This document shows positions 10,734 to 21,880 of a DNA stretch of 64,000 bases, in pieces. A model generated the notes under the pieces. That model saw only the letters and a list, made by a program, of their open reading frames with translations. It was not told where the DNA came from and made no database searches. The position numbers and the translations under genes were made by a program. Source of the DNA: Lichina pygmaea (lineage: Eukaryota > Ascomycota > Lichinomycetes > Lichinales > Lichinaceae); the NCBI GenBank assembly GCA_963422465.1, contig OY730170.1:992001-1056000 (forward strand), given 5' to 3'. Each line of letters starts with the position of its first letter. Position 1 is the first letter of the stretch.

Positions 10734-13700
10734 GCCCAAACGGTAGCTGATGGCCAGTCGATGCAGGTACCCGGTGGCACCAACAACAACAATTACGCCA
10801 ACGTCGAGCTCATCGTCGACGTGGCCGAACGAATGGGCGTTCATGCCGTCTGGGCGGGATGGTACGTGTTGACTCTTCGTGACTCGACGGTTTCTACCGT
10901 CTCCGACGTGCCGGGAGGGTACTGACGCGCCTCTCGCGGCCGAAAAGGGGCCACGCCTCTGAAAACCCAAAGCTGCCCGAGACCCTGGCCCAATCGAAGA
11001 TCGTCTTCATCGGTCCGCCGGGCTCGGCGATGCGGTCCCTCGGCGACAAGATCTCGTCGACCATCGTAGCGCAGCACGCAAAGGTACCCTGCATCCCCTG
11101 GTCCGGCACCGGGGTCGACCAGGTGCAGATCAACGACAACGGCCTCGTCACCGTGCCCGACAACGTCTACGACCACGGCTGCACCCACTCGCCCGCCGAG
11201 GGCCTCGTCAAGGCCCGCGAGATCGGCTTCCCCGTCATGATCAAGGCCTCCGAGGGCGGTGGCGGCAAGGGCATCCGCAAGGTCGAGTCCGAGGACGGCT
11301 TCGAGGCCGCCTACCGCGCCGCCGCCAGCGAGGTGCCCGGTTCGCCCATCTTCATCATGAAGCTGGCCGGCGACGCCCGCCACCTCGAGGTGCAGCTGCT
11401 CGCGGACCAGTACGGCAACAACATCTCCATCTTCGGCCGCGACTGCTCCGTGCAGCGGCGGCACCAGAAGATCATCGAGGAGGCCCCCGTCACCATCGCC
11501 CCGCCCGCCACCTTCCAGGCCATGGAGAAGGCCGCCGTCCGGCTCGGCCGCCTCGTCGGCTACGTCTCGGCCGGCACGGTCGAGTACCTCTACCGCCACG
11601 CCGACGACAGCTTCTACTTCCTCGAGCTGAACCCGCGTCTCCAGGTCGAGCACCCGACCACGGAGATGGTCAGCGGCGTGAACCTGCCGGCGGCCCAGCT
11701 CCAGGTCGCCATGGGCCTGCCGCTGCACCGCATCCGCGACATCCGCCTCCTCTACGGCGTCGACCCCAACACCGCCACCGAGATCGACTTCGAGTTCACG
11801 AGCGAGGAGAGCCTCAAGACCCAGCGCCGCCCCAAGCCCAAGGGCCACACGACCGCGTGCCGCATCACGTCCGAGGACCCGGGCGAGGGTTTCAAGCCCT
11901 CGGGCGGCACCATGCACGAGCTCAACTTCCGCAGCAGCTCCAACGTCTGGGGCTACTTCTCCGTCGGCACCGCCGGCGGCATCCACTCCTTCTCCGACAG
12001 CCAGTTCGGCCACATCTTCGCCTACGGCGAGAACCGCTCCGCCTCGCGCAAGCACATGGTCGTCGCCCTCAAGGAGCTCAGCATCCGCGGCGACTTCCGC
12101 ACCACGGTCGAGTACCTCATCAAGCTGCTCGAGACGCCCGCCTTCGAGGCCAACAAGATCACGACCGGCTGGCTCGACGAGCTCATCTCGAAGCGGCTGA
12201 CGGCCGAGCGGCCCGACACGATGCTCGCCGTCGCCTGCGGCGCCGTCCGCGGCGCCCACGTCGCGAGCGAGGCCTGCGTCGCCGCCTACCGCGCCAGCCT
12301 CGAGAAGGGCCAGGTGCCGGCGCGCGACTCGCTCAAGACCGTCTTCCCCATCGACTTCATCTACGAGGGCCACCGGTACAAGTTCACGGCGACGCGCTCG
12401 GCCCTCGACAGCTACCACCTCTTCATCAACGGCTCCAAGTGCACCGTCGGCGTGCGCGCCCTCTCGGACGGCGGCCTGCTCGTGCTGCGCGGCGGTCGCA
12501 GCCACAACGTGTACTGGAAGGACGAGGCCGCGGCGACGCGCGTCAGCGTCGACGGCAAGACGTGCCTGCTCGAGCAGGAGAACGACCCGACCCAGCTGCG
12601 CACGCCGAGCCCGGGCAAGCTCGTCAAGTACAGCGTCGAGAGCGGCGAGCACGTGCGCGCCGGCCAGGCCTTCGCCGAGGTCGAGGTCATGAAGATGTAC
12701 ATGCCGCTGCTCGCGCGCGAGGACGGCATCGTCCAGCTCATCAAGCAGCCCGGCGCGACGCTCGAGGCCGGCGACATCCTCGGCGTCCTCATCCTCGACG
12801 ACCCGTCGCGCGTCAAGCACGCCCAGCCCTTCCTCGGCCAGCTGCCCGACCTCGGCCCGCCCCAGGTCGTCGGCAACAAGCCGCCCCAGCGCTTCTCGCT
12901 GCTGCTCTCCATCCTGCGCAACATCCTCATGGGCTTCGACAACCAGGTCATCCTGGCCTCGACCCTGAAGGAGCTCATCGCCGTGCTGCGCGACCCGGAG
13001 CTGCCGTACGGCGAGTGGGCCGCCCAGATGTCGGCCCTGCACGCGCGCATGCCGCAGCGCCTCGGCGCGAGCCTCAACCAGATCGTCGAGCGCGCCCACG
13101 CGCGCAAGGCCGAGTTCCCGGCCAAGCATCTGCAGAAGGCGCTCGCCCGCTTCGTCGACGAGCACGTGAACCCGGCCGACGCCGACATGCTCCGGACCTC
13201 GCTCGCGCCGCTGCAGGAGGTCATGACCCGCTACGCCGACGGCCTCAAGACGCACGAGTTCGGCGTCTTCACGGCCCTGCTGCGGGAGTACTGGGACGTC
13301 GAGCGCCTCTTCGTCGGCCGCAACTCGCGCGACGAGGACGTGCTGCTGCGCCTGCGCGACGAGAACCGCGACGACATCCTCAAGGTGCTCTACATCGCGC
13401 TCTCGCACAGCAAGATCGGCGCCAAGAACAACCTCGTCCTGGCCGTGCTCGAGGAGTACCGGCCCAACAAGCCCAACGTCGGCAACATCGCCAAGCACTT
13501 CCGCCCCGTGCTGCGCAGCCTCGCCGAGCTCGAGTCCCGCGCGACGGCCAAGGTGTCGCTCAAGGCGCGCGAGGTGCTCATCCAGTGCGCGCTGCCGTCG
13601 CTCGAGGAGCGCGCCGCCCAGATGGAGCACATCCTGCGCTCGTCCGTCGTCGAGTCGCGCTACGGCGAGACGGGCTGGGACCACCGCGAACCCGACCCGG

Positions 13701-14162
13701 ACGTGCTCAAGGAGGTGGTCGACTCGAAGTACACCGTCTTCGACGTGCTGCCGCTCTTCTTCGGCCACTCGGACCCGTGGGTCTCGCTCGCGGCCCTCGA
13801 GGTGTACGTGCGTCGCGCCTACCGCGCCTACGTGCTCAAGGAGATCCACTACCACAACGACACCGAGCCGCCCTACCTCGTCTCGTGGGACTTTACGCTG
13901 CGCAAGGTCGGCCAGTCCGACATCGACGTGCCGGCCGGATCGTCGCAGCCGGCGACGCCGGCGACGCCGGAGAACGTAGGCTTCTTCAAGCGCATGAGCG
14001 CGATGGGCGACATCGCCCACCTGGCCGGGCGCGCCGTGGCGGCCGAGAGCGAAGAGCCTCACCGGAAGGGCGTCATCGTGCCGGTGCTGTACCTCGACGA
14101 CATCGACGAGCTGCTGCCGCGCGCGCTCGAGATGCTCCCGACCGGCGGCCCAAAGCGTCGGC

Positions 14163-14224
<62 letters not shown>

Positions 14225-17200
14225 CTTCTCGCGGCGCCGCCGGATACCGAAAGCCGAAGGAGGACATCGTCGGCGTCGGCGGCACACGCCTACGGCCACC
14301 ACGACGAGGAGATGACGGCGGTCGTGAACATCGCCATCCGCGACGTCGAGAGCCGCGACGACAACGACGTCATCGCCAGGGTGACGCCGCTCCTGGAGGA
14401 GTACCGCGACGAGCTCCGGGCGCGCCACGTGCGACGGTTGACGTTCATCTGCGGCCACCGCGACGGATCCTACCCGGGCTACTTCACCTTCCGCGGGCCG
14501 ACCTACCGTGAGGACGACAGCATCCGACACATCGAGCCCGCCCTCGCCTTCCAGCTCGAGCTCGGCCGGCTCTCCAAGTTCCGGATCCGGCCCGTCTTCA
14601 CCGAGAACCGGAACATCCACGTCTACGAGGCCGTCGGCAAGGGCGTCGAGAGCGACAAGCGCTACTTCACCCGCGCCGTCGTCCGGCCCGGACGCCTGCG
14701 GGACGAGATCCCCACGGCCGAGTACCTCATCTCCGAGGCAGACCGGCTCATGAACGACATCCTCGACGCGCTCGAGATCATCGGCAACAACAACTCGGAC
14801 ATGAACCACATCTTCATCAACTTCTCGCCCGTCTTCCCGCTCCAGCCGCACGAGGTCGAGGAGGCCCTCGTCGGCTTCCTCGAGCGCTTCGGACGGCGCG
14901 CCTGGAGGCTGCGCGTGACGGCGGTCGAGATCCGCATCTTCTGCACCGAGCCCACCACCGGAATGCCCTACCCGCTCCGCGTCATGATCACGAACACGTC
15001 CGGCTTCGTCATCCAGGTGGAGATGTACGCCGAACGCAAGTCCGACAAGGGCGGCGAGTGGATCTTCCACAGCATCGGCGGCACGACCAAGATCGGATCG
15101 ATGCACCTACGGCCCGTCTCGACCCCGTACCCCACCAAGGAGTGGCTCCAGCCCAAGCGCTACAAGGCGCACGTCATGGGAACGCAGTACGTCTACGACT
15201 TCCCGGAGCTGTTCCGGCAGGCGATCCAGAACGCCTGGACGAAGGCCGTCGCCAAGCACAAGTCCCTGCAGGAGAAGCAGCCGCCGGTGGGCGGCTGCCT
15301 CGACGTCAACGAGCTCGTCCTCGACGACCACGACGAGCTGGCCGAGGTGAAGCGCGAGCCGGGCGCCAACACGCACGGCATGGTCGGCTGGGTCATGACC
15401 GGGCGCACGCCCGAGTATCCGCGCGGCCGGCGCTTCGTCGTCGTGGCCAACGACATCACCTTCAGGATCGGGTCCTTCGGTCCCCAGGAAGATCACTTCT
15501 TCCACAAGTGCACCGAGCTGGCCCGGAAGCTCGGCATCCCGCGGGTGTATCTCTCGGCAAACTCGGGAGCGCGCATCGGCATGGCCGAGGAACTGATCCC
15601 ACACATCTCGGCGGCGTGGAACGACGCGGCGAAGCCCGAAGCCGGTTTCAAGTACCTCTACCTCACGCCCGAGAACAAGAAGCGATTCGAGGACGGCAAG
15701 CGCCGCGACGTGATCACCGAGAAGGTGGTCGAGGACGGCGAGGAGCGTCACAAGATCACGACCGTCATCGGTGCCGAGGATGGACTCGGCGTCGAATGCC
15801 TGCGGGGTTCCGGTCTCATCGCCGGTGCGACGTCGCGTGCCTACGAGGACATCTTCACGATCACCCTCGTCACATGTCGATCGGTCGGTAAGTGGTCGAC
15901 GAAGGAACCTTCGTGGCTTGGGAAAGTCACGGCAGGGTGACCGACACGCTGACCAACAAACGCAGGTATTGGCGCCTACCTCGTGCGACTGGGGCAGCGA
16001 GCGATCCAGATCGAGGGACAGCCTATCATCCTCACCGGCGCCCCTGCCATCAACAAGCTGCTCGGCCGGGAGGTGTACACGTCCAACCTGCAGCTCGGCG
16101 GCACCCAGATCATGTACAAGAACGGAGTGTCGCACATGTCCGCCAACGACGACTTCGAGGGCGTGTCGAAGATTGTCGAGTGGCTCTCGTTCGTGCCGGA
16201 CAAGAGGAACAACCCGGTGCCCATCTCGCCCTCGACCGACACCTGGGACCGTGACGTCACGTACTTCCCGCCAGCCAAGCAGACCTACGACGCGAGATGG
16301 CTGATCGGCGGCAAGGAGGAGGACGAGGGCTTCCTCTCCGGCCTCTTTGACCGAGCATCGTTCGTCGAGTCGCTCGGCGGCTGGGCCCGGACGGTCATCG
16401 TCGGCCGAGCCCGCCTTGGAGGCATACCGATCGGTGTCGTGGCCGTCGAGACCCGCTCGATCGAGAACGTGATCCCGGTCGACCCTGCCAACCAGGACTC
16501 GGCCGAGCAGATCGTCACGGAAGCGGGCGGTGTGTGGTATCCCAACTCGGCCTTCAAGACGGCACAGGCCATCAACGACTTCAACCGAGGCGAGCAGCTC
16601 CCGCTCATGATCCTGGCCAACTGGCGAGGTTTCTCCGGCGGTCAGCGTGACATGTTCAACGAGGTGCTCAAGTACGGCTCGTTCATCGTCGACGCCCTGG
16701 TCAAGTTTGAGCAGCCGATCTTTGTGTACATTCCGCCTCATGGCGAGCTGCGTGGTGGATCATGGGTACGTCTTCCAGTGTCTTCTCGTCGCTGGTCACT
16801 GTGCAGAGAAGAAGGTGTGTATGTGCGTGTGCTTACGATTGTGCTCGCTCAGGTCGTCGTCGATCCTACAATCAACCCCGACGTCATGGAGATGTACGCC
16901 GACGAGGAGTCTCGCGGCGGAGTGCTCGAGCCCGAGGGAATTGTCAACATCAAATACCGACGGGACAAGCAGCTCGAGACGATGGCTCGTCTCGACCCGA
17001 CGTACGCCGAGCTGAAGCGACGAGCGGTCGACCAATCCCTCGGGCAGGAGGAACTCTCGGAGGTCAAGACGAAGATGACGGAGCGCGAGCAGTTGCTGCT
17101 GCCGGTCTACTCGCAGATCGCGCTTCAGTTTGCCGATCTGCACGACCGCGCCGGACGGATGCTGGCCAAGGGCACGATCCGCCAGCCGCTGTGCTGGCGC

Positions 17201-17566
17201 GAGTCCCGGCGCTTCTTCTACTGGCGCCTGCGACGCCGTCTCAACGAGGAGTCGATCCTCAAGCGCATGCAAGGCCCGTCGGTCCAAGGCCTGAGCTCGC
17301 GGGAAGACCACCTCGAGGCGCTGCGGGCCTGGACCGGCATCGCGGACTTTGAGAACGACGACCGCGCCGTGGCGACGTGGTACGAGGACAACCGCAAGGA
17401 GGTGCACGCCAAGCTGGATCGTCGCAAGCAGGAGAGCGTCGCCTTTGACGTGGCCTCGCTGCTGCGCAGCAACAAGGAAGGCGGACTCAAGGGCGTGGCG
17501 CAAGTCCTGTCGATGCTGCCCGTCGAAGAGAAGGAGAGCGTGCTCAAATTCTTGTCTTCGCAATAG
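10161..17566 (+). CDS. ACC1: Acetyl-CoA carboxylase, cytosolic multidomain
   Basis: Six exons: 10161-10361, 10443-10613, 10767-10861, 10948-15887, 15966-16765 and 16853-17566 (2306 aa, normal for fungal Acc1). It carboxylates acetyl-CoA to malonyl-CoA with biotin, ATP and bicarbonate, the first committed step of fatty-acid and polyketide supply. Order: biotin carboxylase ([23 protein letters not shown]-grasp loop [30 protein letters not shown]), biotinyl carrier with EVMKMY (Lys about 738), central regulatory region, then carboxyltransferase ([55 protein letters not shown]). [10 protein letters not shown] lies where yeast Acc1 has its Snf1 site; regulation there is inferred. An Asn-Gly repeat (14164-14223, about residues 1228-1250) lies in the loop after it. 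Intron 2 has a 33-base C run. The last intron is 87 bp, in frame and stop-free. Confidence 0.96.
10699..10731 (+). repeat. Poly-C tract in ACC1 intron 2
   Basis: 33 consecutive C inside the 153-bp second intron (10614-10766), between donor and branch region. Such a run can form i-motif/G-quadruplex structures and is prone to length change. Confidence 0.9.
14164..14223 (+). repeat. GGCAAC hexanucleotide repeat coding for Asn-Gly in ACC1
   Basis: About ten copies of a six-base unit, in frame, encoding alternating Asn and Gly in the linker after GGPKRRR. It is length-neutral to the frame, so copy-number change would alter only loop length. Confidence 0.9.
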
Positions 17567-17999
17567 ATTCGATGTTTTGGTATCGATCATTCAAGTTATC
17601 TTTCGTCTCTTTCATCTATTTTTGGTCTCACTCTTTGGTGATTGGAATTGTTTATTCACACAAGACAGACCGAAGACCGTGTGCTCTCTTTACTGTGATC
17701 AAGTCCTCTTTTGTACTTTTAAACAGTCACGCATCAACGTCCTTCTTCTCTTTTTCAGGACACCACCTCGGATTGGGAAGTACGTAAGTGCGTAGTACAG
17801 TACCGGTAAGCTGCCACGAGCCTTCTTTCTTTCTTGGGGGTGGTTCCGGCACATGGTGATCACGTACTGTACGTAGAGTATATACATGGTTTGTTGTTCA
17901 TTTCTCTTCTTCTTCTTCTTCTTCTTCTTCTTCTTCTTCTTTGATGACATAAGACAAGAAGAACGTCACGGAGTTGGCTGCTGGGAATTGGCTGTTGGG

Positions 18000-18430
18000 G
18001 GGTCCGGCTGATTGACTCAGGAGCGTGTGAACTTGGAGGGGTTATGTGTGCTAGCGGAGTGACGGCCGACGTCTTGTAGGGTGCGGCAGGTCTCGTACGG
18101 TGCGGCAGTAGGAGATGACCATGACGATGATGATGATGATGACGATGACGATGATGATGATGGTGATGCTTGACACTGATTGAATTAAGATAGTTTGTGT
18201 GTCGATTGAATCAAGGGCTGAGAGGTCTTGTAGGGTACAGCAGGTGCTGTGGAGTGTAGTAGTAGTAGCAGCAGCCGCAGCAGCCGCAGCCGGAGATGAC
18301 GCTCCGATACGGATTGATCGAGAAGACTGCGTGTTGATTGACATCTGGAGGGGTTGTGCTGATTCGATCAGGAAAGCCTTGCGGGGCGCAGCAGGAGATG
18401 ACGATAATGTTGTTGTCCTTGTTCTTCTCA
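18000..18430 (+). repeat. Diverged tandem repeat, about 150-bp unit, three copies
   Basis: The word CTTGTAGGGTGCGGCAG recurs in altered form at about 18073, 18227 and 18378 (spacings about 154 and 151 bp), each time followed by GGAGATGAC. Each is preceded by a TTGATTGA...GGAGGGGTT-type stretch. Embedded GAT/GAC and AGC microsatellites add length variation. Confidence 0.6.
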
Positions 18431-18434
18431 TAGA

Positions 18435-18462
18435 GGGGGGGGGGGGGGGGGGGGGGGGGGGG
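18435..18462 (+). repeat. Poly-G tract
   Basis: 28 consecutive G, about 60 bp before the AAAC-tailed end of a LINE stub. Confidence 0.9.
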
Positions 18463-18521
18463 AAGGACGAAGATGATATAGCTAATTAGTTACTCTAGAG
18501 CTTCGAAGACCGGCGTATATA

Positions 18522-18861
18522 TGTTTGTTTGTTTGTTTGTTTGATTCTTACACTGATAGTAGCTTTTCAGCCATGCAGATCTTCTAGCTAAGAGTGAGTT
18601 TCTTCAGAAAGCCTTTAAAGGAATAAAAACTGAAGACTGGGAGTGACTAGGGAATGTAGCAAAAAGAAATCTTGTAGTGACTGGTAGAGAGAAAAGTTCT
18701 AGATATTAGAGTGTGAATAGTGGAGTTTGAAAGCCAGATTAAACTGGTTTAGTCTTTTCAAAGACATGAACCAGTATAGAAACTTCTGTAGAAGCTCTGG
18801 GTTTGAAATGATAGAAGTGAAATCTTGAGAATTGAAAGGGGCTTGCTGTCTTTGACTTGAA
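18522..18861 (-). mobile_element. LINE (Tad1-like) 3'-end stub
   Basis: Nearly identical to the 3' end of the longer copy at 33001-34068, starting at the same word GATTCTTACACTGATAGTAG. Read on the minus strand it ends in an (AAAC)n tail (18522-18542). The match to the longer copy stops at about 18861, so this copy is cut off at its 5' end after about 320 bp, the usual outcome of incomplete target-primed reverse transcription. It still codes for the last 50 or so residues (QRQQAPFNSQDFTSIISNPE ... LYWFMSLKRLNQF). Confidence 0.82.
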
Positions 18862-19069
18862 GGCTTATATATGTACAGGCCGGACACTGGTTTATCCACA
18901 GCACATGTTGGAAGACTGGCTTTTATATACAACGTGAGCAAAAGAGAGAGCGATAGGTGGCATGTGACAAATGTGAGTACGGCGCCCTCGTAAGACGCAT
19001 AACTTCAACAGAATCATTACCTCAACAGTGAGATGGCCCAAGAGCGGGCTGGGTCAAGGATGGACTGCG

Positions 19070-19169
19070 TCAAGGGTGAGATGGAACGCCAGCTGGCAGA
19101 ACGTCTCTCTCGAGATCCAACATCTCGTAGGGCGGAAAGAGGTCATCCGCCTCGTTCTTCGCACCTCGT

Positions 19170-19202
<33 letters not shown>

Positions 19203-20144
19203 GCGGCGGCGGCAAGCCTTTCGACGGCAGTGGCCACGATGTAATCGTCCTCGAAAGCCTGTACCTCGAGAAGCACGTGCGTGACCAGGCGGCCGCCGAA
19301 CCAAGCCTGGATGTCTCGGATGGATTCTCCCCACGGGCCATCGCCGTCATCGCCGCCGTCGTCCCTGTCGTCCCCGTCGACGACGCTGCGCCGCCGACGG
19401 GGCGCCCGCACGTTCCGGAACTCGACGAGCCGCAGCCAGTCGGCCAACAGGGCCTCGCCCGTCAGCTTGACGTACGCTTCCTTGAGGGCCCAGAAGGTGT
19501 AGAAGCGCCGCAGTTTGGCGTCGATGATCTCGTCGGACGAGAGGCACGTCTGCTCGCCGTCGCGCAGCCTGACGGAGAGCGACTCGTGCCGTCTGCACGC
19601 CCGAGCGGCGCCGCCGAGCTCCTCGCTCGAAAGGACCCGGCCGTCGGCCAGTGCCAGCGATGGAAGGTTGTACGACATGTCCTCGACCTCGCCGTCCGAG
19701 AACACCTCGGCGTAGGCCGACACCCATCTGTCGAACCCCTCGCCGTCGATCTCCCGGAGTTCGTTGCGCTCGTGCACGCAGGTGACGTCGATGCCCACCT
19801 TGCGGCCGTCACCGGCGGCGCCAACGAGCGCGACCAGACCGGCCTGGTGCGAGACATTGAACTGGACCCTCGGGCCACCGGCGTGCGCCGGGACATAGCA
19901 CGGCTTATGCTGAGCGTCGCGCGATATGCCGATGGACGTCCAAGGCAGCTTCGTGACGCGCGAGACGGCAAGGTACTTCGAGAGGAAGGACCCGAGACAC
20001 AAGGCGCGGTCCTTCGTGAAGCGATACCGCAGCACCGCTTGGCGCTCGTCGGGCTTGAGCAGTTCTAGATGGGTCTTGGCCTGGGAGAGAGCAAGCTCGG
20101 ATTACCACTACTCCATCCCAGCCCCACATTCACGTGTCGCGGGG

Positions 20145-20178
<34 letters not shown>

Positions 20179-20267
20179 GAACGTGGTTCACTTGTGGGAA
20201 TGGAGGCTACCTCGTTCTCAAAATCTTGGCGCCAAAGCTTGCGTGTGTCTAGGATCCAGCGAAACAT
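19070..20267 (-). CDS. npgA: 4'-phosphopantetheinyl transferase, NpgA/CfwA type
   Basis: Two exons on the minus strand, 20267-20211 and 20080-19070, joined over a 130-bp intron, giving 355 aa. Exon 1 encodes MFRWILDTRKLWRQDFENE, matching the RWxxDTR start of this family. Exon 2 continues AKTHLELLKPDERQAVLRYR. Motifs are FNVSHQAGLVALVG, VGIDVTCVHE (Mg-binding Asp) and WALKEAYVKLTGEALL (W..KEA..K). The enzyme moves phosphopantetheine from CoA to serine of carrier domains in fatty-acid and polyketide synthases, peptide synthetases and Lys2. A run of ten Asp near the C-terminus (GAC repeat, about 19171-19203) is unusual. The intron contains a 30-bp CA repeat. It is convergent with ACC1 and divergent from SNO1. 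Confidence 0.92.
20146..20175 (+). repeat. (AC)15 microsatellite in the transferase intron
   Basis: 30 bp of perfect AC dinucleotides inside the only intron of the NpgA-type gene. Confidence 0.9.
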
Positions 20268-20729
20268 GACTGGTTATTGCAGTAGGTTATCCGTGATCCG
20301 TCGTCCGTTATGGCCGCTGCAGGTACACAGCCAACACCCGTCGAATTCCACTTGCATGTTTGAGAGAGAGCCAACATCAGAGGATCAATCATCTCTCCGC
20401 TGACACTGGCAGGATAGAGTGCCGTGGGAGTCCATCCTTGCGCGGGTGGAGTTGGTGTGGAGATTGGGAAAACCACGTGACAGTCAAAGTTTGGTACTAG
20501 GCCTTTCGGGGCCGGCCGGGCTCCGGAGGGTGACCGTTAAGGGGGGTGACCGGTGAAGGGGTTCCGAGACGGAACTGGTGCGATGTTCGACGAATTTATG
20601 GCCGCTCGGTTGCGGTTACCCCGCCGTGAGAGCTGCGGCTCGAGCAGCAACGATACCCGACTGACGTAATATCAGCCCGAGGATTTTTCCATGATCCCAC
20701 TGGAAGATCGAAGAACGATAACATCGACG
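20268..20729. promoter_or_regulatory. Shared upstream region of npgA and SNO1
   Basis: 462 bp between two divergent start codons. No motif is certain. GC-rich stretches such as GGCCGGCCGGGCTCCGG near 20510 may be binding sites, but this is a guess. Confidence 0.4.
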
Positions 20730-21663
20730 ATGGCAGGCAAGCCCACGACGGTCACAGTAGGGGTGCTTGCGCTGCAGGGCGCCTTCAAGGAACACATCCA
20801 GCTGCTTGAAAAGGCGTCGGAAGAAGTCGCCGTCAAGAGGAGAAGCCGTCGCAGACATGACGTCGACTGGAGGTTCGTCGAGGTCCGCACCGAGACGGAT
20901 CTCGGGTCATGCGACGCCTTGGTCGTTCCCGGGGGCGAGAGCACCACCATGTCCCTCGTCGCTGCTCGCAACGGTCTTCTGGAGCCTCTACGCGACTTTG
21001 TAAAGTATTGTACACTCACCGACGGTAGCACGCCTGACTGTGTTGCTGACAGCAAAATCCCCCAACGGTAGAGTCCAGCGTAGACCGGTCTGGGGAACGT
21101 GCGCAGGCTTGATCCTCCTCGCCGAGTCGGCCAACCGCACGAAGAAGGGCGGCCAGGACTTGATTGGCGGCCTTGACGTACGGGTGAAGCGGAACTACTT
21201 TGGGCGACAGGTCGAAAGCTTCGTGACCGAGCTCGATTTGCCGTTTTTGAACGAAGCTGATGATACTGCCGATGATCCTCCCTCGCCTTCATCCTTCAGA
21301 GGAGTTTTCATTCGAGCCCCGGTCGTAGAGACGGTGCTGCCTTCCAGAGCCGCACGTAAGGACAACGTTCCGGACGGTCAGGGAGACGACCACGAAGTCC
21401 AGGCACCAAGCAGGCAGCCAAAGGACAAACTTGCATCGGACCTCGCAAACATGGAGGTTCAGGTGATGGCCACCCTGCCGGGACAGAAAGATCATGGAGG
21501 TGCGCATGCGACAGAAGCCGGTCGAGAGGATGTCATTGCCGTCAGACAAGGAAACGTCTTCGGCACGAGCTTCCATCCGGAGCTCAGCGGCGACCCGAGA
21601 ATCCATACCTGGTGGCTGCAGGGAGCATTAGATTTGATCGAGAAGCAGCATCAGGAGCAATAG
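20730..21663 (+). CDS. SNO1: Pyridoxal 5'-phosphate synthase glutaminase subunit (PdxT/Sno1)
   Basis: Two exons, 20730-21004 and 21072-21663, give 288 aa. It is the class I glutamine amidotransferase that hydrolyses glutamine and passes ammonia to the Snz/PdxS subunit for vitamin B6 synthesis. Visible motifs: TVGVLALQGAFKEH at the start, VVPGGESTTMS, WGTCAGLILLAE with the nucleophilic Cys, GGLDVRVKRNYFGRQ, FIRAP, and FHPEL with the catalytic His and Glu. The intron uses donor GTATTG and acceptor GGTAG; the alternative donor GTAAAG would break the frame. A 70-residue insert between FIRAPVVE and VIAVRQGN is longer than in bacterial PdxT but is usual in filamentous fungi. I chose ATG 20730 (MAGKPTTVTVGVL); an in-frame ATG lies upstream at 20691. 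Confidence 0.94.
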
Positions 21664-21880
21664 CATTGGCTGAAAGAACATGCCTCCTTCATTGATCGTA
21701 TAGCGTCCATTGCATTGTTGGTGCACTGGGGATATATCGTTCCCACTCACCATCAAACACATCGACCCCTTGCTAGAGGTAGACTCGCCGAGCGTTTGAA
21801 GTGCATCAGTCAACAAGAGATAGAATTACATGCGTGCTAGCCGCCCCGCCCATGCCTCGTCCTCCGAGATCCACCCGTCA

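Larger units (their letters stand above)
17567..19069. other. Convergent spacer between ACC1 and the phosphopantetheinyl transferase
   Basis: Contains the ACC1 3' end, a TTC repeat (about 17907-17942), three diverged copies of a roughly 150-bp unit (about 18000-18430), a 28-base G run (18435-18462) and a LINE 3' stub (18522-18861). I see no gene; small open frames here are poly-Ala/poly-Gly artefacts of the repeats. Confidence 0.6.

Noticed and set aside
11857-14511. An 884-codon plus-strand frame inside ACC1
   Set aside because: An Arg/Pro/Ala-rich frame shifted against the clear carboxylase frame; a shadow.
10841-15106. A 1421-codon open frame antisense to ACC1
   Set aside because: It mirrors the strongly GC-biased third codon positions of ACC1. 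Its composition (Asp, Glu, Val, Leu, Arg, Ala) is the typical antisense shadow and no domain is visible.
18199-18489. 96-codon frame with poly-Ala, poly-Val and poly-Gly
   Set aside because: Made entirely of AGC/GTA microsatellites and the G run; no protein signal.
19028-20068. 346-codon plus-strand frame over the transferase gene
   Set aside because: Antisense to a clear phosphopantetheinyl transferase; explained by codon bias and the GTC/GAC repeat.
10161-21663. ACC1, the transferase and SNO1 as a secondary-metabolite gene cluster
   Set aside because: All three are primary-metabolism housekeeping genes, and no synthase, tailoring enzyme, transporter or cluster regulator is present.
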